Below are positions 57,720-64,000 of a stretch of 64,000 nucleotides of DNA, piece after piece (position 1 is the first letter of the stretch; the number at the start of each line of letters is the position of its first letter). The stretch comes from Piscicola geometra (taxonomy: Eukaryota > Annelida > Clitellata > Hirudinida > Piscicolidae): contig OX030955.1 in the NCBI GenBank assembly GCA_943735955.1, forward strand, positions 10,550,647 to 10,614,646, read 5' to 3'. A model generated the notes under the pieces. The model ran no database searches. It had not been told where the DNA came from and saw nothing but the letters and a program-made list of their open reading frames with translations. Position numbers and translations under genes: made by a program.

Positions 57720-58002
57720 AGTGAAAGTGAGATAAAAGATGTTTTTGAGCCTACATGTTGTACATCCCGCCTGAAATGTCCACCATGTATTTGTTATTTA
57801 TTTTTGCACTTAAGTTGCCACCAACCGTCTTGCCGTTGCAACTTGAAAAAAGCTCCATATCGCTGAGAGAATAATACATTCTAAAAGAAAAACAGTTAAT
57901 TAACGAAAAATGAATGCATTACAAAAAATTGCTGATCAACTAACTATCTAATTAACCCGAGCTCTTTTTCGTATAGCAAAAATTGAAAAGAGAAAATAAA
58001 AA

Positions 58003-58122
58003 GTCTACGGCACCCGGTATTCCCAGGCGGTCACCCATCCAAGTACTAACCGGGCTCGACGTTGTAAGCAACTTCGGTGATCGGACGAGAACCGGTGCTT
58101 TCAACGTGATATGGCCGTAGAC
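58003..58122 (-). rRNA. 5S rRNA, copy 145 (A box rearranged, probable pseudogene)
   Basis: 120 nt; third copy of the A-box replacement (plus strand 58061-58072), seven units after copy 138. Confidence 0.9.
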
Positions 58123-58405
58123 ATCGAAAGTGAGATAAAAGATGTTTATCAGCCTACATGTTGTACATCCCGCCTGAAATGTCCACCATGTATTTGTTAT
58201 TTATTTTTGCACTTAAGTTGCCACCAACCGTCTTGCCGTTGCAACTTGCAAAAAGCTCCATATCGCTGAGAGAATAATACATTCTAGAAGAAAAACAGTT
58301 AATTAACGAAAAATGAATGCATTACAAAAAATTGCTGATCAACTAACTATCTAATTAACCCGAGCTCTTTTTCGTATAGCAAAAATTGAAAAGAGAAAAT
58401 AAAAA

Positions 58406-58523
58406 GTCTACGGCACCCGGTATTCCCAGGCGGTCACCCATCCAAGTACTAACCGGGCTCGACGTTGCTTAACTTCGGTGATCGGACGAGAACCGGTGCT
58501 TTCAACGTGATATGGCCGTAGAC
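58406..58523 (-). rRNA. 5S rRNA, copy 146
   Basis: Consensus; right spacer 'gcacataag'. Confidence 0.97.
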
Positions 58524-58806
58524 ATTGAAAGTGAGATAAAAGATGCTTTTGAGCCTACATGTTGTACATCCCGCCTGAAATGTCCACCATGTATTTGTTA
58601 TTTATTTTTGCACATAAGTTGCCACCAACCGTCTTGCCGTTGCAACTTGCAAAAAGCTCCATATCGCTGAGAGAATAATACATTCTAAAAGAAAAACAGT
58701 TAATTAACGAAAAATGAATGCATTACAAAAAATTGCTGATCAACTAACTATCTAATTAACCCGAGCTCTTTTTCGTATAGCAAAAATTGAAAAGAGAAAA
58801 TAAAAA

Positions 58807-58924
58807 GTCTACGGCACCCGGTATTCCCAGGCGGTCACCCATCCAAGTACTAACCGGGCTCGACGTTGCTTAACTTCGGTGATCGGACGAGAACCGGTGC
58901 TTTCAACGTGATATGGCCGTAGAC
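58807..58924 (-). rRNA. 5S rRNA, copy 147
   Basis: Consensus. Confidence 0.97.
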
Positions 58925-59207
58925 ATTGAAAGTGAGATAAAAGATGCTTTTGAGCCTACATGTTGTACATCCCGCCTGAAATGTCCACCATGTATTTGTT
59001 ATTTATTTTTGCACTTAAGTTGCCACCAACCGTCTTGCCGTTGCAACTTGCAAAAAGCTCCATATCGCTGAGAGAATAATACATTCTAAAAGAAAAACAG
59101 TTAATTAACGAAAAATGAATGCATTACAAAAAATTGCTGATCAACTAACTATCTAATTAACCCGAGCTCTTTTTCGTATAGCAAAAATTGAAAAGAGAAA
59201 ATAAAAA

Positions 59208-59325
59208 GTCTACGGCACCCGGTATTCCCAGGCGGTCACCCATCCAAGTACTAACCGGGCTCGACGTTGCTTAACTTCGGTGATCGGACGAGAACCGGTG
59301 CTTTCAACGTGATATGGCCGTAGAC
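59208..59325 (-). rRNA. 5S rRNA, copy 148
   Basis: Consensus; right spacer 'aaagcttcat' plus 'cccaagctt'. Confidence 0.97.
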
Positions 59326-59608
59326 ATTGAAAGTGAGATAAAAGATGCTTTTGAGCCTACATGTTGTACATCCCGCCTGAAATGTCCACCATGTATTTGT
59401 TATTTATTTTTGCACTTAAGTTGCCACCAACCGTCTTGCCGTTGCAACTTGCAAAAAGCTTCATATCGCTGAGAGAATAATACATTCTAAAAGAAAAACA
59501 GTTAATTAACGAAAAATGAATGCATTACAAAAAATTGCTGATCAACTAACTATCTAATTAACCCAAGCTTTTTTTCGTATAGCAAAAATTGAAAAGAGAA
59601 AATAAAAA

Positions 59609-59726
59609 GTCTACGGCACCCGGTATTCCCAGGCGGTCACCCATCCAAGTACTAACCGGGCTCGACGTTGCTTAACTTCGGTGATCGGACGAGAACCGGT
59701 GCTTTCAACGTGATATGGCCGTAGAC
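59609..59726 (-). rRNA. 5S rRNA, copy 149
   Basis: Consensus. Confidence 0.97.
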
Positions 59727-60009
59727 ATTGAAAGTGAGATAAAAGATGCTTTTGAGCCTACATGTTGTACATCCCGCCTGAAATGTCCACCATGTATTTG
59801 TTATTTATTTTTGCACTTAAGTTGCCACCAACCGTCTTGCCGTTGCAACTTGCAAAAAGCTCCATATCGCTGAGAGAATAATACATTCTAAAAGAAAAAC
59901 AGTTAATTAACGAAAAATGAATGCATTACAAAAAATTGCTGATCAACTAACTATCTAATTAACCCGAGCTCTTTTTCGTATAGCAAAAATTGAAAAGAGA
60001 AAATAAAAA

Positions 60010-60127
60010 GTCTACGGCACCCGGTATTCCCAGGCGGTCACCCATCCAAGTACTAACCGGGCTCGACGTTGCTTAACTTCGGTGATCGGACGAGAACCGG
60101 TGCTTTCAACGTGATATGGCCGTAGAC
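60010..60127 (-). rRNA. 5S rRNA, copy 150
   Basis: Consensus; right spacer again 'aaagcttcat' plus 'cccaagctt', two units after copy 148. Confidence 0.97.
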
Positions 60128-60410
60128 ATTGAAAGTGAGATAAAAGATGCTTTTGAGCCTACATGTTGTACATCCCGCCTGAAATGTCCACCATGTATTT
60201 GTTATTTATTTTTGCACTTAAGTTGCCACCAACCGTCTTGCCGTTGCAACTTGCAAAAAGCTTCATATCGCTGAGAGAATAATACATTCTAAAAGAAAAA
60301 CAGTTAATTAACGAAAAATGAATGCATTACAAAAAATTGCTGATCAACTAACTATCTAATTAACCCAAGCTTTTTTTCGTATAGCAAAAATTGAAAAGAG
60401 AAAATAAAAA

Positions 60411-60528
60411 GTCTACGGCACCCGGTATTCCCAGGCGGTCACCCATCCAAGTACTAACCGGGCTCGACGTTGCTTAAATTCGGTGATCGGACGAGAACCG
60501 GTGCTTTCAACGTGATATGGCCGTAGAC
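60411..60528 (-). rRNA. 5S rRNA, copy 151 (G51U)
   Basis: Singleton G51U at the A-box position that is G51A in class B. Confidence 0.95.
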
Positions 60529-60811
60529 ATTGAAAGTGAGATAAAAGATGCTTTTGAGCCTACATGTTGTACATCCCGCCTGAAATGTCCACCATGTATT
60601 TGTTATTTATTTTTGCACTTAAGTTGCCACCAACCGTCTTGCCGTTGCAACTTGCAAAAAGCTCCATATCGCTGAGAGAATAATACATTCTAAAAGAAAA
60701 ACAGTTAATTAACGAAAAATGAATGCATTACAAAAAATTGCTGATCAACTAACTATCTAATTAACCCGAGCTCTTTTTCGTATAGCAAAAATTGAAAAGA
60801 GAAAATAAAAA

Positions 60812-60929
60812 GTCTACGGCACCCGGTATTCCCAGGCGGTCACCCATCCAAGTACTAACCGGGCTCGACGTTGCTTAACTTCGGTGATCGGACGAGAACC
60901 GGTGCTTTCAACGTGATATGGCCGTAGAC
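60812..60929 (-). rRNA. 5S rRNA, copy 152
   Basis: Consensus. Confidence 0.97.
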
Positions 60930-61212
60930 ATTGAAAGTGAGATAAAAGATGCTTTTGAGCCTACATGTTGTACATCCCGCCTGAAATGTCCACCATGTAT
61001 TTGTTATTTATTTTTGCACTTAAGTTGCCACCAACCGTCTTGCCGTTGCAACTTGCAAAAAGCTCCATATCGCTGAGAGAATAATACATTCTAAAAGAAA
61101 AACAGTTAATTAACGAAAAATGAATGCATTACAAAAAATTGCTGATCAACTAACTATCTAATTAACCCGAGCTCTTTTTCGTATAGCAAAAATTGAAAAG
61201 AGAAAATAAAAA

Positions 61213-61330
61213 GTCTACGGCACCCGGTATTCCCAGGCGGTCACCCATCCAAGTACTAACCGGGCTCGACGTTGCTTAACTTCGGTGATCGGACGAGAAC
61301 CGGTGCTTTCAACGTGATATGGCCGTAGAC
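61213..61330 (-). rRNA. 5S rRNA, copy 153
   Basis: Consensus. Confidence 0.97.
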
Positions 61331-61613
61331 ATTGAAAGTGAGATAAAAGATGCTTTTGAGCCTACATGTTGTACATCCCGCCTGAAATGTCCACCATGTA
61401 TTTGTTATTTATTTTTGCACTTAAGTTGCCACCAACCGTCTTGCCGTTGCAACTTGCAAAAAGCTCCATATCGCTGAGAGAATAATACATTCTAAAAGAA
61501 AAACAGTTAATTAACGAAAAATGAATGCATTACAAAAAATTGCTGATCAACTAACTATCTAATTAACCCGAGCTTTTTTTCGTATAGAAAAAATTGAAAA
61601 GAGAAAATAAAAA

Positions 61614-61731
61614 GTCTACGGCACCCGGTATTCCCAGGCGGTCACCCATCCAAGTACTAACCGGGCTCGACGTTGCTTAACTTCGGTGATCGGACGAGAA
61701 CCGGTGCTTTCAACGTGATATGGCCGTAGAC
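61614..61731 (-). rRNA. 5S rRNA, copy 154
   Basis: Consensus; downstream spacer has 'tagaaaaaattg' and the T7 form 'gagcttttttt'. Confidence 0.97.
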
Positions 61732-62014
61732 ATTGAAAGTGAGATAAAAGATGCTTTTGAGCCTACATGTTGTACATCCCGCCTGAAATGTCCACCATGT
61801 ATTTGTTATTTATTTTTGCACTTAAGTTGCCACCAACCGTCTTGCCGTTGCAACTTGCAAAAAGCTCCATATCGCTGAGAGAATAATACATTCTAAAAGA
61901 AAAACAGTTAATTAACGAAAAATGAATGCATTACAAAAAATTGCTGATCAACTAACTATCTAATTAACCCGAGCTCTTTTTCGTATAGCAAAAATTGAAA
62001 AGAGAAAATAAAAA

Positions 62015-62132
62015 GTCTACGGCACCCGGTATTCCCAGGCGGTCACCCATCCAAGTACTAACCGGGCTCGACGTTGCTTAACTTCGGTGATCGGACGAGA
62101 ACCGGTGCTTTCAACGTGATATGGCCGTAGAC
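62015..62132 (-). rRNA. 5S rRNA, copy 155
   Basis: Consensus. Confidence 0.97.
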
Positions 62133-62415
62133 ATTGAAAGTGAGATAAAAGATGCTTTTGAGCCTACATGTTGTACATCCCGCCTGAAATGTCCACCATG
62201 TATTTGTTATTTATTTTTGCACTTAAGTTGCCACCAACCGTCTTGCCGTTGCAACTTGCAAAAAGCTCCATATCGCTGAGAGAATAATACATTCTAAAAG
62301 AAAAACAGTTAATTAACGAAAAATGAATGCATTACAAAAAATTGCTGATCAACTAACTATCTAATTAACCCGAGCTTTTTTTCGTATAGCAAAAATTGAA
62401 AAGAGAAAATAAAAA

Positions 62416-62533
62416 GTCTACGGCACCCGGTATTCCCAGGCGGTCACCCATCCAAGTACTAACCGGGCTCGACGTTGCTTAACTTCGGTGATCGGACGAG
62501 AACCGGTGCTTTCAACGTGATATGGCCGTAGAC
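62416..62533 (-). rRNA. 5S rRNA, copy 156
   Basis: Consensus; downstream spacer T7 form. Confidence 0.97.
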
Positions 62534-62816
62534 ATTGAAAGTGAGATAAAAGATGCTTTTGAGCCTACATGTTGTACATCCCGCCTGAAATGTCCACCAT
62601 GTATTTGTTATTTATTTTTGCACTTAAGTTGCCACCAACCGTCTTGCCGTTGCAACTTGCAAAAAGCTCCATATCGCTGAGAGAATAATACATTCTAAAA
62701 GAAAAACAGTTAATTAACGAAAAATGAATGCATTACAAAAAATTGCTGATCAACTAACTATCTAATTAACCCGAGCTCTTTTTCGTATAGCAAAAATTGA
62801 AAAGAGAAAATAAAAA

Positions 62817-62934
62817 GGTCACGGCACCCGGTATTCCCAGGCGGTCACCCATCCAAGTACTAACCGGGCTCGACGTTGCTTAACTTCGGTGATCGGACGA
62901 GAACCGGTGCTTTCAACGTGATATGGCCGTAGAC
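62817..62934 (-). rRNA. 5S rRNA, copy 157 (3' end altered)
   Basis: The RNA 3' end reads CCGTGACC instead of CCGTAGAC (changes at 115-117), leaving mismatches against the 5' end in helix I. Length and T5 are kept. Probably a non-functional or poorly processed copy. Confidence 0.92.
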
Positions 62935-63217
62935 ATTGAAAGTGAGATAAAAGATGCTTTTGAGCCTACATGTTGTACATCCCGCCTGAAATGTCCACCA
63001 TGTATTTGTTATTTATTTTTGCACTCAAGTTGCCACCAACCGTCTTGCCGTTGCAACTTGCAAAAAGCTCCATATCGCTGAGAGAATAATACATTCTAAA
63101 AGAAAAACAGTTAATTAACGAAAAATGAATGCATTACAAAAAATTGCTGATCAACTAACTATCTAATTAACCCGAGCTCTTTTTCGTATAGCAAAAATTG
63201 AAAAGAGAAAATAAAAA

Positions 63218-63335
63218 GGTCACGGCACCCGGTATTCCCAGGCGGTCACCCATCCAAGTACTAACCGGGCTCGACGTTGCTTAACTTCGGTGATCGGACG
63301 AGAACCGGTGCTTTCAACGTGATATGGCCGTAGAC
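63218..63335 (-). rRNA. 5S rRNA, copy 158 (3' end altered)
   Basis: Same 3' end change as copy 157, one unit away; the spacer between the two has 'gcactcaag'. Confidence 0.92.
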
Positions 63336-63618
63336 ATTGAAAGTGAGATAAAAGATGCTTTTGAGCCTACATGTTGTACATCCCGCCTGAAATGTCCACC
63401 ATGTATTTGTTATTTATTTTTGCACTTAAGTTGCCACCAACCGTCTTGCCGTTGCAACTTGCAAAAAGCTCCATATCGCTGAGAGAATAATACATTCTAA
63501 AAGAAAAACAGTTAATTAACGAAAAATGAATGCATTACAAAAAATTGCTGATCAACTAACTATCTAATTAACCCGAGCTCTTTTTCGTATAGCAAAAATT
63601 GAAAAGAGAAAATAAAAA

Positions 63619-63736
63619 GTCTACGGCACCCGGTATTCCCAGGCGGTCACCCATCCAAGTACTAACCGGGCTCGACGTTGCTTAACTTCGGTGATCGGAC
63701 GAGAACCGGTGCTTTCAACGTGATATGGCCGTAGAC
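63619..63736 (-). rRNA. 5S rRNA, copy 159
   Basis: Consensus; last complete gene in the window. Confidence 0.97.
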
Positions 63737-64000
63737 ATTGAAAGTGAGATAAAAGATGCTTTTGAGCCTACATGTTGTACATCCCGCCTGAAATGTCCAC
63801 CATGTATTTGTTATTTATTTTTGCACTTAAGTTGCCACCAACCGTCTTGCCGTTGCAACTTGCAAAAAGCTCCATATCGCTGAGACAATAATACATTCTA
63901 AAAGAAAAACAGTTAATTAACGAAAAATGAATGCATTACAAAAAATTGCTGATCAACTAACTATCTAATTAACCCGAGCTCTTTTTCGTATAGCAAAAAT
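63737..64000. repeat. Partial 5S spacer at the right edge
   Basis: First 264 bp of a spacer, cut about 19 bp before the next gene would begin. It has a private 'ctgagacaataat' near 63881. Nothing else was seen in it. Confidence 0.95.

Larger units (their letters stand above)
51984..58122. repeat. Eight/seven-copy higher-order repeat bounded by A-box-rearranged genes
   Basis: The rearranged gene recurs at 51984, 55194 and 58003, offsets of 3210 bp (eight units plus 2 bp) and 2809 bp (seven units plus 2 bp). In the second unit the U4A gene is missing although its 'ctaccg' spacer partner remains right of copy 143, so one unit was lost by recombination near copies 142-143. Confidence 0.85.
1..64000 (-). 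repeat. Tandem 5S rDNA array, 401-bp unit, 159 complete genes
   Basis: The window is a head-to-tail array of a 401-bp unit: 118 bp of 5S gene plus 283 bp of spacer. Successive gene starts differ by exactly 401 bp, except one interval of 402 (a 1-bp insertion in the spacer left of copy 104) and three intervals of 403 (2-bp insertions inside copies 130, 138 and 145). All genes share one orientation, read on the minus strand. The array runs off both ends of the window. Nothing interrupts it: no mobile element, no inverted copy, no foreign sequence. Recurrent variants are shared by groups of copies at multiples of 401 bp, showing higher-order units. Such arrays are normal for eukaryotic 5S genes; the completeness of this stretch suggests a long-read assembly. 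Confidence 0.98.

Noticed and set aside
1..64000. CRISPR-like pattern of repeats and spacers
   Set aside because: Repeats are 118 bp and the 'spacers' are 283 bp and nearly identical to each other, the opposite of a CRISPR array. The repeat is a 5S rRNA gene.
1..64000. Satellite DNA or tandem transposon remnant
   Set aside because: The unit contains an intact 5S gene with internal promoter and terminator in nearly every copy, so it is a ribosomal gene array. No target-site duplications, terminal repeats or A-tails mark a 5S-derived SINE.

Overview
The whole window is one uninterrupted tandem array of 5S ribosomal RNA genes. I count 159 complete genes, all on the minus strand. Each gene is 118 nt and is separated from the next by an AT-rich non-transcribed spacer of 283 bp, giving a 401-bp unit. 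The window starts and ends inside spacers, so the array is longer than 64 kb and neither edge is visible. No convincing protein-coding gene, tRNA, mobile element or CRISPR array is present.

The organism is a eukaryote: the gene is a Pol III-type 5S gene with an internal promoter, a T5 terminator directly after the 3' end, and tandem organisation unlinked to 18S/28S. From memory of the family, the RNA looks like 5S of non-vertebrate, non-insect, non-nematode animals (cnidarian, sponge, annelid and mollusc 5S are close to this pattern). I cannot place it more precisely from the sequence alone.

Layout: by my reading about 82 of the 159 genes have the consensus sequence and the rest fall into a few recurrent variant classes. 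Copies 1-67 (left, about 0-27 kb) carry variants at RNA positions 91, 92 and 51, often alternating with consensus copies as 802-bp dimers, and also as 1203-, 3609- and 4411-bp multi-copy units. Copies 62-145 (about 24.7-58.1 kb) carry linked U4A and A13C variants with marked spacers, including a clear four-copy (1604-bp) higher-order repeat at 41.6-49.3 kb and an eight/seven-copy one at 52-58 kb in which the A box of one gene per unit is rearranged. The right end (58.4-64 kb) is nearly uniform consensus.

How it works: each gene should be transcribed by Pol III through TFIIIA/TFIIIC/TFIIIB from the internal control region, ending at the T-runs, to supply 5S rRNA to the large ribosomal subunit. 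Copies with helix I mismatches or a rearranged A box are likely weak or dead. The nested, patchwork distribution of variants is what unequal crossing-over and gene conversion produce. The spacer also holds a 42-codon reading frame behind a splice-acceptor-like sequence, Sm-site-like motifs and a short hairpin. These are reported as candidates, not as established genes. RNA numbering below runs 1-118 in the direction of transcription (minus strand); 'left' and 'right' refer to the plus strand as given.
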